Under the pieces are notes generated by a model that searched no databases, had not been told where the DNA came from, and saw only the letters and a program-made list of their open reading frames with translations. 13,933 nt of DNA from Cryptococcus deneoformans JEC21 (taxonomy: Eukaryota > Basidiomycota > Tremellomycetes > Tremellales > Cryptococcaceae). The DNA lies in NCBI RefSeq assembly GCF_000091045.1, contig NC_006692.1, forward strand, positions 1,333,861 through 1,347,793. Direction: 5' to 3'. Below, piece after piece: positions 1 through 8,689 of the stretch (position 1 is its first letter; each line of letters opens with the position of its first letter). Position numbers and translations under genes: made by a program.

Positions 1-822
1 ATTGAAGGTAATGAGAATGCGTAGGCACTTTACTTCGCTTTCCGGTGGCACCGCCCTTAACGGGAGGAATGGATTCGGCGGATGGAGGAGGAGGGGAGTT
101 GGCAGCAAATATGTAGTCGTAGTGCTACGCGATTCGAGAAGCAACGTTAGCAACAGTGATCTCTTTGGACGGTTGGGAGCTTCCTTTCCCGTCGTAAATT
201 GATCCTGCTCTCTCCAAGACAGAGGAATTTAATCAATCGTCGAGGATACATAGGTATGAAAAAGCGTTCAAACGTCACCCCAAGCAACACGCCATACATC
301 ACACGAGTACCCGAAGAAAAAACAAGACGGCTCACCTTTTGTATGACCTCCATTGGATCATCCTTCTTCACATTCAAGATTAACCTTGCCTCGTCCAAAC
401 TCATTTGCATTTGACTGGTGATGGAATTTTTGGAGGAACCGGCGCCAACGGGGGAGGAATCGGGAGCACCTTCAGGCTTGACCTTGAAGTCTTAAACAAA
501 GCGATATGATTAGTGTATATTCGATACGGCATCTTCTTTCGCCGACAGAGCTAAAGTCTTCAACACCATGTCGCGAGCATTTAAATGCCCAAAACATGTG
601 GAAATGTTTTAACAGGCCCAGTCCTCTTACGATCCTTTAATGAAAGTTTCGGAGTACTCACTTCGAATAGCTTGTTGTCCAGCAGCGGCAGTAGCCTTTC
701 CCAACACTTTGATACCGGTGACGACCAATTCGGCAATAACTTTAGGAGCAGACTGAAAATCGCGACAATTATCAGCTTTCTTCTACGCATCCAAAACCGA
801 ATGAACAATCAGAACATACCAT
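1..822 (-). CDS. PAM16: PAM16/TIM16, mitochondrial presequence translocase motor subunit (3' end outside window)
   Basis: Pam16 is a J-like protein of the inner-membrane import motor that pairs with Pam14 and restrains its stimulation of mtHsp70. Exons on the minus strand are 822-820 (the ATG alone), 752-662, 490-336 and 124 to the left edge. Introns are 819-753, 661-491 and 334-125 (donor G at 335), all GT-AG and phase consistent; a CTAAC branch site precedes the last acceptor. The protein begins MSAPKVIAELVVTGIKVLGK, matching the conserved membrane-anchor start of the family. SLDEARLILNVKKDDP matches the J-like region around the degenerate HPD position, and HYDYIFAAN and HYLQ match the family's later NYEHLF and FYLQSK blocks. 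The 171- and 211-nt introns are long for this genome, so a missed micro-exon is possible, and a GTAAAG at about 33-28 could be another donor. The terminal residues lie beyond the window. Identification is strong from family knowledge. Confidence 0.9.
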
Positions 823-1569
823 TTTGAGATATATAGGGTTAGAAGAACCTTCTCTAAAGATCGTATACGCGATGAGGATGTCGAGTTGCTTTTTAAGAAT
901 TCTCCTTTCCGTTCGTATCGTCGATTATCCCTGACTTCTGGAAGTTGCCGGCCACTTGATGGAGTGTAGGTCAGATTTTCTATATAGGTTTTGTAGAGTT
1001 GAATGGCTGAATATGGACAATGTACGAAGTTCAAAACTCAAAAGATTCGCCCACCATTCGTTGTCGAGAGTTCGGCGTGTCTAAATGGGAGTTCGTTTAA
1101 ATTCACCGATTGCGAATAAGCGCCCGCTACTCCCAAAAAGGAAGCTTAGGATCATGCAGCGCTCCGCTTTCTATGTACATAAAACCGCTGGAAACTGGCA
1201 GGAGATATTTGTATGCATGCATGTGCATGCGGCGTGGTTAGACATCTACGGGGGACCATGCCGGACTGTGGAAGAGAAGACAATTTGAATACTGGTTAAG
1301 ATGTGATGATGCTGGAACCCCTCTTCCTCGTCCGATAAGATGACTTGAACAAGGCGAAGGAAGTGTCAAACAGTTTTATTTCGTCCTCGACGTAGAATAC
1401 TGACCAATGTAGGATATAGTCGCTAACAACTATGATGGGAAGGCTGTATCCCCGCACTAATAGAATCGAAAAGAGCATTTGCACAAGTAACAGCAGATTA
1501 CGAGAATCTAACTCGCTTGCAAATCATTGTTCATGCAGTCCCTTAACACTTTCATTGTCCCCAAAACGT
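823..1569. other. Intergenic region between PAM16 and the repeat-protein gene
   Basis: I see no convincing gene here. Open frames on both strands are short, show no recognisable motif and do not join through good splice sites. The left part must hold the PAM16 promoter and 5' UTR; a TATATAT stretch lies only about 7-14 bases upstream of the ATG, too close to be sure it is a TATA box. The right part should hold the 3' UTR of the next gene. A GCATGC-rich purine/pyrimidine-alternating patch lies near 1213-1231. No tRNA-like sequence was noticed. Confidence 0.55.
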
Positions 1570-3445
1570 CTACCATTGCCTACGATTACCACCCACGAAG
1601 GAAGAAGGAGGCCCGGAGCCTATTGTATAGAGTCAATAACTTAGCTCTTGAAGAGGATGTATAGGTAAATTACTCACCTTCCCATGCAACGCTTGTCGAA
1701 GGTATATCATCAGTTGTAGCTGGCGCAGATTCGGTATCTTCTGCGGCACTAGTACTTTCCGCCGCTTGGCCAGATTCTCCTTCAGTATTAGTTGCTGAAA
1801 CTGAGGCAGTAACAGGCGCATCGGTGTCAGTCGCCGCTGCGACCGATGTAGTGGCCGCTCCAGCTCCACAACCATCGGTTGTTATCCAAGTGGTAGAGGT
1901 GCATGTCGTCGCAGCAGCAGTATTACGTTTCTCGTAATATCTGGAGAAGCCGGTCGGGATTTTTCGTTCGGCGTTTTCGACGACGTTGGAATGGTGGTCC
2001 GGGGAACGTCTGTGGTTTGAACGCATCTCCTTGCCGTGGACCATGTTGTAATTCCTCCTCTCATTCTCAGGCTTCCCACCAACGCTAACGCCACGAACGA
2101 TACCTTCGTAACCTCGCTTGCGGTTATCGGGAGCGAAGCTGGCGGGAGCAGTATTGCGAGGTTTCAAAGCGGCACGACGGCGATTATCCGCCGTGAACGT
2201 AGCCGGTGCAGTGTTTCCTTTGAGAGGAGTCAATTAAAAAGATAAAGAGATGAGAGCGGGTTTACCTTCATAAGCGTAAGAAGACGCTACAATCCCCCCA
2301 GTATTGGCCCCAGCCTCTCCACAATCACATTTTCCTCTCTTCATCACACCCCTTCGACGTCGTCGGTTGTCAGGAGTGAAGCTGGCCGGGGCAGTGTTAC
2401 CTTCCCAGTTTGTGGATTTCGCAGCTTGACCGGATTCATCACCACAAGTACAAGAGTCATCGGAAGATGTCGGTGCTGGAGCAGAAGACGTAACAACCGC
2501 GTATGAGGTTTCCGTGGCGGAAATCTCAGAATGGGCAGAGGTCGCGGATGAGCAGTCGCATGTTCCCCTTTGCCATATACCCCTACGACGGCGATTATCA
2601 GGATTGAAGCTGGTGGGCGCAGTGTTGCCCTCCCAGTTGGTCGATTCGGCAGCCTGACCCGACTCTCCTCCACAGTCACAAGTGTCACCGCTGGAAGTAG
2701 CGGTGGGCGTAGAGGTCGTTACAGCAGCGGCGGATGTCTCGGCTGGGGCGGAGCCGGTGGCTGAAGAGCAGTTGCAAGATCCCCGTCGAATGATACCACG
2801 ACGATGATTGTCAGCAGTGAAGCTAGCAGGTGCAGTGTTGCCCTCCCAATTTGTTGACTGGGCTGCTTGGCCGCCCTCCCCACCACAGTCACAAGACCCA
2901 TCGCTGGACGTAGGAGCATCAGCAGCAGAAGAAGTTGTAGAGCAAGGTGTGGTAGTAATGCTAGTGATCCAGAAGGTCTCGGTGGCGGCCTCGGTATCGT
3001 CTGGCTCCTCTGTGGTGCAATCATCTGGCGCATTCGCTTGGGCAGAGGTGACAGGAGGAGTGTAAGGAGGAGGGGTGTAAGTTGGGTCGACAGGAGTAGA
3101 AGTAGGCGCATCGGTGGTTGGGACATTACCCCATGTACAGGTAGTTCCCATAGCCGCGTAGCTTGAAGAAAGGGCGGTGCAGACAGCGGGAGTAGACTGG
3201 CCGGACGTGTAGGGCATACAGCAAGAGTTAAAGTTACCGTCGGTTTTAGCTAAGTTGCCGCACTACCAGTTGTATACATTAGTTCAGGCAATATGCGAAG
3301 GAAGCTGAAGACTCACACCTGAGCTGCAATATCGGAAGTAGTAATCGTACGGGCTCTCTAGATACACATAATACCAACACGATTGAGCAACTCCCAACAC
3401 TACTAAAGCCCCGATGAGCTTTGTCATCGATATGGAAAGAATCAT
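1570..3445 (-). CDS. Probable secreted Ser/Thr-rich repeat protein with arginine-run motifs
   Basis: Exons are 3445-3317, 3262-2266, 2217-1678 and 1619-1570. Introns of 54, 48 and 58 nt are GT-AG and the frame stays open, giving 571 residues. An in-frame TAA lies just upstream of the ATG at 3445; a second ATG at 3427 is also possible. The N-terminus has a signal-peptide-like core (LIGALVVLGVAQS, about residues 10-22), then a Cys-rich segment (CSSGCG, CCMP) and a Pro/Thr-rich linker. Three modules follow with Trp at about 182, 253 and 329, each with CxCG...GQAA.STNWEGNTAP.SF..DN, an Arg run, and a second CxC. Degenerate motif copies occur near residues 375, 398 and at the C-terminus, which ends NRRQW. 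I see no GPI-anchor signal at the C-terminus. The composition fits a cell-wall or extracellular protein, or a precursor cut after basic residues. I do not recognise the family. Confidence 0.78.
1604..2860 (-). repeat. Six coding copies of an NTAPASFxxDNRRR-type motif
   Basis: On the minus strand the motif starts near 2846, 2633, 2405, 2266/2217 (across an intron), 2157 and 1678/1619 (across an intron). The first three sit in 71- to 76-residue modules that also contain two CxC pairs and STNWEGN. Copy four reads YEG-NTAPATFTADNRRR, copy five NTAPASFAPDNRKR, and the last copy is degenerate (WEG-SGPPSSFVGGNRRQW). Arginine counts after DN vary from two to five, and most copies have another Arg or Lys-Arg a few residues downstream. 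Confidence 0.8.
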
Positions 3446-3689
3446 AACGAGTTAAACTCCTGCGTGCCTGTCTTGAAGAATGAATCGACAGGTACGATGA
3501 TGATGTCCTTGGAGGTGACTTATTGATGAGAATGTGCTGATATTGAAGATTTGGCAATTAGCTGTCTTTTTTCACCGTCTGGCGCCGAAAGCCTGGTAAA
3601 CGATGTCAGTACGAAGTAAAGAGGGTAAAGGGGCAGATGGAAGAGAGAAGTTCATACTCACGCACAGTCCCCACAACATTTTCATATCA

Positions 3690-4172
3690 ATTTGCACCCG
3701 CCGATCCCACCTTTGTATTATTTCATCCTTTACAAACCAAACGGATTGATGTCGTCTGCAGGAGTTTTTGACAATGGATGTCAAAGCGATAACAAGTCTC
3801 ACCCCCTAATCCGCTTGATTCCAACAGCGACCTCGGGCTGATTCTCTGTATGACGATTAAGCAGATATTCAGACGCCGCCTCCGATCAGGAGCACCAAGC
3901 TCACGTAAAACACGAGCACAGTCGATATGTCGGTATCCAATTATGATGGCACCGGCGACATTAGACATTGGTCAGGTTGCGCACTTCTACACAACCAGAT
4001 GCCCACTCATGCAGCATTCCTCAACCTCTCCGGGTTGAGACTGCCAAGTGTCGAAAGCAATCTGAGGGATTCGAAGCCCGTTGTTCCTAAAGCGATAGAG
4101 CGTAAGCCGTGTCTCCACTCTCATATACTTGTTGAGAGCAACGCACAAGGTGACAAATCTCTTGAGATCCAT
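3690..4172 (-). pseudogene. Aldo/keto reductase relic (N-terminal part only)
   Basis: Three blocks typical of the N-terminus of aldo/keto reductases occur in order on the minus strand. NNGLRIPQIAFDTWQSQPGEVEE (ending near 4023, with an ATG at 4172) fits the family's NNG-IPxIGxGTWQ opening. GAIIIGYRHIDCARVL (about 3953-3905) contains the GYRHID.A block carrying a catalytic Asp. NQPEVAVGIKR (from 3845) fits the NE/NQxEVG-IK block. The last two join through a clean 59-nt intron (3904-3846), and a 47-nt intron (3802-3756) follows. The first two blocks are in different frames without a good splice pair, and the segment after 3756 meets TGA at 3725-3723 where the SKLWNN block would be. The catalytic Tyr region and barrel C-terminus are not found, so about two thirds of a ~300-residue enzyme is missing. 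Loss of function is inferred. Confidence 0.75.
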
Positions 4173-4539
4173 TTTGTTTCTTAATGGACGTGGGGTGAGA
4201 GACTGAGAAAGAGAGACCGAGATAGACCGAGAGAGATAGAGAGATAGATAGATAGATGCGTGTACTGGGCTTTGTATCAAGAATTCGAGAACGGCTTTTA
4301 ACTGGCTCTTTGTAGCGGAAAATACGCCCCTTAGCTTTGAGTTGATGCTGGTAGTACGACAATGCTAGAGGTGGTCGCAGGAGCCAGGGAGCATTCATAG
4401 GGAGCATGGACACCGAAGCAGGGCGGAAGCAAACGATGAGATCTGTTATTAGTCTGTGAGGCTCACAGTTGTTCTACCGTTTATCAAGTCACAATTAGTT
4501 GCTCGGCTTCGCTATCTTTTGGATACTCATGCATTCCAT
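4173..4539. other. Divergent intergenic region
   Basis: This stretch lies between the start of the aldo/keto reductase relic and the ATG of the epimerase gene. It contains the GA/GATA microsatellite at 4190-4258; otherwise I see no coding sequence with support. It should hold the epimerase promoter and 5' UTR. An open frame extends upstream of the epimerase ATG at 4540 but has no in-frame ATG before it. Confidence 0.55.
4190..4258. repeat. GA/GATA purine microsatellite
   Basis: An almost uninterrupted low-complexity tract of GAGA, GACC-GAGA and finally GATA units. The last part is a pure GATA run (gatagatagatagat). The minus-strand ORF through it (a Ser/Leu-rich YLSLYLS-type peptide) is a by-product of the repeat and not a protein. 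Confidence 0.85.
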
Positions 4540-5621
4540 ATGACATTCAACATCTGTATTACCGGCGCTGCGGGTCATGTCGGCAAAGTGGTGTCTCGTG
4601 CGGCACTTGCCAAGGGGCATAGGGTGTTCGGCGTCGATCTGCCAGCGAACTCAGGCGTCAGCGGGAACGATAAGTACAACTACAAGCAACTCGATGTGCG
4701 GGATGACACGGCGTTGAAGACTGCGATGAAGGAGCAGGGCTGTGATGCCATGATACATCTTGCAGCGGTCTTGAACAACCCTAACAGTGTACACAAAGGG
4801 AAAGACTGGACTGAATCGGTGAGTTGCGGAAAGGCGGTTAGTACAAGGCATAGTCGGCTGATCGGCGAAGGATACATTGGTAGGATATTCACAACATCAA
4901 CACGTCAATGTCATATGGGATTCTCCGGGCTTCATCTGACCTTGGGGTCAAGCGGGTGGTACAAGCGTCCAGTGTGAATGCTATCGGCATGCGTTAGTTG
5001 TTCCTCTCATTTGTCGTGTCGTCGGCGCAAAGCTAACAGGCCCGTTCGCAGTTGGCTCTAATCCCCCCACGTTCGACTATTTTCCGTTGGACGAGAACCA
5101 TCCTTTACGCCCACAAGCCGCGTACGATCTCAGCAAGCAGTAAGTCCGCTTGCGTCCATTTGACACTCCGTTTGACCCACCTCTTGATGCTCATGTTCAC
5201 ACCCTTCAGGATCTGCGAAGTGCAAGCAGGCGCCTTTGCTCGAAAATACCCATGGATGCGAATCGCCTCCTTCCGTTATCATTGGGTCGTTGACTCGTCC
5301 TTGTTCAACCTCGAGACGCTGCACAAACGTGGAGGAGAGCCGAAGGATCTGTGGGGCTACATCTCCGAGAAGGACGTTGCTGAGGCGACCCTGTTGGGAT
5401 TGACAGCTCCAGAAGCGACCTTTCCCAACGGTCACGAGGCCTTCTTCGTCGTAGCGCCGGTACAGCATCAACAGGCTGCTACTATTCCGCTCATCGACAA
5501 GTGGTATCCTAACGTCGAGAAGAGAAGGGAATGGAAGGGTAACGAGGGACTGTACGATTGTAGCAAGGCCAAGCGGTTCTTGGGCTGGGAGGCAAAGGAG
5601 TACTTCCCATGGTACCCTTAG
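4540..5621 (+). CDS. NAD(P)-dependent epimerase/dehydratase-like protein (extended SDR)
   Basis: Four exons, 4540-4818, 4884-4992, 5052-5139 and 5210-5621, are separated by GT-AG introns of 65, 59 and 70 nt, and the joined frame encodes 295 residues. The Rossmann nucleotide-binding motif ITGAAGHVG lies at residues 7-15, followed by GVDLP (second strand, adenosine-ribose-binding Asp), LDVRDD and HLAA (end of the fourth strand). ASSVN (residues 121-125) supplies the active-site Ser, and YDLSK (Y154, K158) the catalytic YxxxK. The ending YDCSKAKRFLGWEAKEYFP is the usual tail of NAD-dependent epimerases acting on sugars or related carbonyl substrates. Length is normal for the family and every key residue is present, so the gene looks functional. 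The substrate cannot be read from the sequence. The start at 4540 places the glycine motif at the usual distance from the N-terminus. Confidence 0.92.
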
Positions 5622-5944
5622 ATCTCATTAAAAGAAAGTGTGGGGGAAAGCATGATGCATATGATCACGATGTTCCGATGTGCAATGTACCCTCGCTTGA
5701 CTAACTCATGACGCAAAGGGCGAGTGGAAGCAGATGCGGCCGGCTGCTCTGAAGTGTAAGGGTACAGAGGAACGAGGAAAGGAGGAAGACAAGGAGGAAG
5801 ATGGGAGGAAGACAGGAATGACGTACATGTAACATATCTCTACAAGATAATAATGTCTATCCGATTTACAACTTCCAATATGTACAACAAAAACAACTAT
5901 CCCACTCTCCTCTATCCATCCACTCAACAGCCGAAGCTGTTCCC
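5622..5944. other. Convergent intergenic region with shared 3' UTRs
   Basis: The epimerase gene and the minus-strand 652-residue gene end toward each other here. There is no supported coding sequence. A purine-rich stretch (GGAAGACAAGGAGGAAG type) occupies about 5765-5820. The region should hold both polyadenylation sites. Confidence 0.55.
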
Positions 5945-8011
5945 TCATCCCCGGGCCAACAAGACGCCCATCTGGTCCCGAGTGACCAGCTTCACCCGCA
6001 CCCCGAGCATCGTTAGGTGGTCCTTAAAGGCCGCCAACGTAAGCTCGCCCGACTCTGGGTCGATATCTTCAAGGTCGATATCGACAGGGTCGGGCTTGTT
6101 GACTATTGGGGGGGGATCGTCGCGGAGATCGTCAAGGATAAGAGCCGCCCTATTGGAGCCGAAGGACGTGTCAAACGACGAGTCCAACTCTCCAGAGGAG
6201 TCACTGTCGACGGAGGGGGGAGCCCTAGAGCATCTGGCACCTACAGTAGATTCGTAAGCGTAACTTCAGCATGGAAGATTAAAAGGTGCATACGGTTATT
6301 GGAGAGGAGGGAGGCCATGATGGACGTCTTCATGTGGAACATTTCCTTAGGAGCGGATAGCCTCTCCAGGCCCCTCCTGAACTCTTGCGGTGCAGTGGAG
6401 GTTCGACTGTCAAACGCCTCAGCACGACGAGAAGAGGAGCCTCCGCCTGCACCCCTGCCGCCAGGACGAGATCCTCCACCAAGACGCGACCCTCCGCCAG
6501 GACGAGACCCTCCGCCAGAACCAGACCCTCCGCCACGTGAGTTATCGCCTCCAGAGCCAGAGTTTCCGCCGTGCGAGCCATCATTATCCTTGCCAGGTGG
6601 CTTGTCGCCCCCTGGCTTGTCCTCTTCATCTTTCTCTTCATCATACAAATCCGCCAATGTGCGCTTGTTCCTCTTGGTCGAACGAAGACTGTGTCGCCTG
6701 CGCCCAGCCTCGAATCCTTTCAACCTCATGTCGGTGGATGTATGAGCGGTCGCATCAACAGGAACGCGATGAGCAAAAGAGAGGGGCAGATCGTTGAAGA
6801 AGCGTTGTGTTGGAAGTGCCGCTGCACGAGCAAGGAACAAGAGAATGGTCGCATCGAGGTGGTACCTTGCCTCTTTATTCAAAGTGGCGTTGGCACGGTC
6901 GCTGATCAGAGAATTGGGAGGCGACGACCAAAAGTCTTGCAGCTCTGCAAGTTCTTCGACTGAGTAACCATCCTGCGGATATCCAAAATGTCGCCCGGCT
7001 TTCTCCAAGAACTCGTTGCCTGCCTCCAGGGCAAGCACGGGACTGTCTGAGGCCGAGTCTTGATAGAGATACACAATTCTATAGAAGTATTCGTTGACTA
7101 TGGAGAGACCGAAGATGCAGCGCGAAATGGCGTAGCCCAAGATGACATACCACATAGTTTGAAACACGCCTTCCTGGCAGAGGTAACTAAGAGCTTTCTC
7201 GTCGGTTTGACTTTTAGCCTCGCCGGTAAGAAGAGCCGCTAATCGCATCCACTTCACTTCGATGACTGCGTAAAGCATTTCTTTCCAGCCCGAGGGAGAG
7301 CTAGGATCGTTGACGTTGCCGATGAGAGAGGCGTCCGGAGTAGTGGAACCATCCTTTTTTGATTTGGAGGTGTCTTGCGATTGAGACGGCTATGTTGGAC
7401 GCATCATGAGCCTTGTGTCATCTTCTGCACAAGCCATGACTCACGACTCCCAGAACTTTCCCCGTCCGCCGTCTGTACACATCCACCAAATCTAGCTTCG
7501 CCCACTCTTTGTCATCTCTGTCGTAGAAGACCGATTTCAAATTCGCTTGATGTGAGAACTTTGTATCCATCGCCTTGTACTTTTCTTGGATGAAGCGATC
7601 AAGATAGCGATGAACATGCCCGTCGTCGAACATTTGCTCATCAACGATCTTCCCCTTCTTATACGTATCGGCCCAATCTTGACCCAGGTAGTCGCCTTGG
7701 CATGTCTCATCGTAGGAGCGGATAGTAAGGTATTCGGAAACCTCGTAAGGTTCGCTGAGGTCAAAGGGGATGAGAGAGAGAGGATATGGTCGGCCTTTGT
7801 TTTTAGGGTGGCCGCCGTATGCAATGGGATCGTCACGAGGGGATTTTGAATGTTCGGGGAGTGTTTGATGTGATGAGGGGAACGAAGATAAAGGTGAGTC
7901 GGAAGCAGAGGCGGGGGATAATGAAGTCAGGCGCGAGTCTGAGGTAAGTTGGGCTAGTGCCGCAGCTCGTCTCGACGCCCAATCTCCTTCATTTGTGTCC
8001 GGAAAGGTCAT
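5945..8011 (-). CDS. Hypothetical 652-residue protein with VIEVK core and Gly/Ser/Arg-rich linker
   Basis: Exons are 8011-7445, 7389-6294 and 6240-5945. Introns of 55 (7444-7390) and 53 nt (6293-6241) are GT-AG, and the spliced frame is a multiple of three. The ATG at 8011 has a good context (CACAATG) and follows a pyrimidine-rich leader. I do not recognise the family with confidence. Residues ~1-90 are Ser/Pro-rich. A folded part follows (about 95-445) with ANLKSVFYDRD, LDLVDVY, then LYAVIEVKW (Glu233, Lys235) and ISRCIFGLSIVN. A hydrophobic strand with ExK recalls the PD-(D/E)xK-like N-terminal region linked to fungal FunK1 kinases, but no kinase HRD or DFG motif follows, so this is only a hint. 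Residues ~450-510 are Gly/Ser/Arg low complexity, and the tail is acidic (DIDLEDIDPESGE). No disabling changes are visible. Confidence 0.72.
6425..6610 (-). repeat. In-gene GGGSRPGGGSR-type low-complexity repeat
   Basis: Short imperfect repeats encode GGGSR(P/L) units within the 652-residue protein's second exon; on the plus strand they read as cctccgccaggacgagac variants. This is a candidate site for length variation between strains and probably forms a flexible linker. Confidence 0.75.
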
Positions 8012-8278
8012 TGTGGAAGCGGAGGGTGGAGCAAAGATGGTAATACTGGGGTTTGAATGGACAGAGAAGACGATGAGGACTGGGAAACGAAGGCGGGAAG
8101 GAAAAACAAGAAGTTGAGTTATCGATCGTAAATTCGTTCCGCGCAACGTGTTGGACCGGTGGCGAGTCACATCACCGCCGGTCACCTCCTCGCTCCTTCC
8201 CTTACAAATAACCATACTTACATAAGTACTTGTTCACGCACCATCTCGATTTCTCGACTGGACACGACTGGGCCTGCC
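8012..8278. other. Upstream region of the 652-residue gene
   Basis: The stretch begins at the minus-strand start codon at 8011. On the minus strand it is pyrimidine-rich for about 100 bases before the ATG, as is common for Cryptococcus leaders. No coding sequence is supported, although an open frame without recognisable content continues from the gene on the minus strand. Confidence 0.45.
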
Positions 8279-8606
8279 ATGGCGCTTCTTGGATTGGCAG
8301 CTTTCGTGTTTCTCATCTTTATTCTCCATCGGCTCATATCATATATTCTTACAACAACAGCAAGCGGCCAAATTCTACACTGCCGAAATCTCCTTAGATC
8401 ATAACTATCGACACTATACAAAGACAGGATGGATACATATCGGAAAAGCCACAGAGCAAGTATAATTCATTTGATGAGGCCGTCTTTGCTAATAATGATT
8501 GCTCCTCTAGGTCTCTATGTATACCTTTTGCCCTCTGGTTGTTGGCCTAAATGCGACGTATAATCTGCACATTCGCAAACATGGGATGCCGTGCATGCAC
8601 CCATAA
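8279..8606 (+). CDS. Possible very small unrecognised spliced gene
   Basis: A convincing 51-nt intron (8460-8510: GTATAA donor, GCTAATAAT branch, CTCTAG acceptor) joins two open segments in phase. The upstream segment contains AAKFYTAEISLDHNYRHYTK and the downstream one VSMYTFCPLVVGLNATYNL, ending at TAA 8604-8606. The ATG at 8279 opens a hydrophobic stretch (ALLGLAAFVFLIFIL) in a different frame. A weak 55-nt intron (8306-8360) would join it in phase to give 73 residues; otherwise this is a frameshifted remnant. I recognise no family. It could be a relic, a separate tiny gene, or decayed sequence upstream of the transporter. Confidence 0.25.
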
Positions 8607-8689
8607 GTTCTTGTATGTGCATATCATTGATGTCCGCATACTTGTGACACCTGCTGATACTGTTAAATGTGGTTATTATTCAATCTTAT

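Noticed and set aside
1201..1235. GCATGC-rich patch as a regulatory operator.
   Set aside because: There is one site only, with no second copy positioned at a promoter and no known factor that I can assign.
2808..3166. Plus-strand ORFs of 85-99 codons opposite the repeat protein.
   Set aside because: They are antisense shadows of a GC-rich, repetitive coding exon.
3802..3809. A minus-strand TTAGGGGG octamer inside the aldo/keto reductase relic, possibly an interstitial telomere seed.
   Set aside because: It is a single copy overlapping an exon/intron boundary (AGG GG|gtgag). One such octamer in 14 kb on two strands is expected by chance often enough.
4087..4413. Ser/Leu/Tyr-rich minus-strand ORF.
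   Set aside because: It is produced by the GA/GATA microsatellite and shows no conserved motif.
5945..6187. EF-hand-like calcium loop (DIDLEDIDPESGELTL) in the C-terminus of the 652-residue protein.
   Set aside because: The spacing does not fit the 12-residue loop: Gly and the closing acidic residue are out of register.
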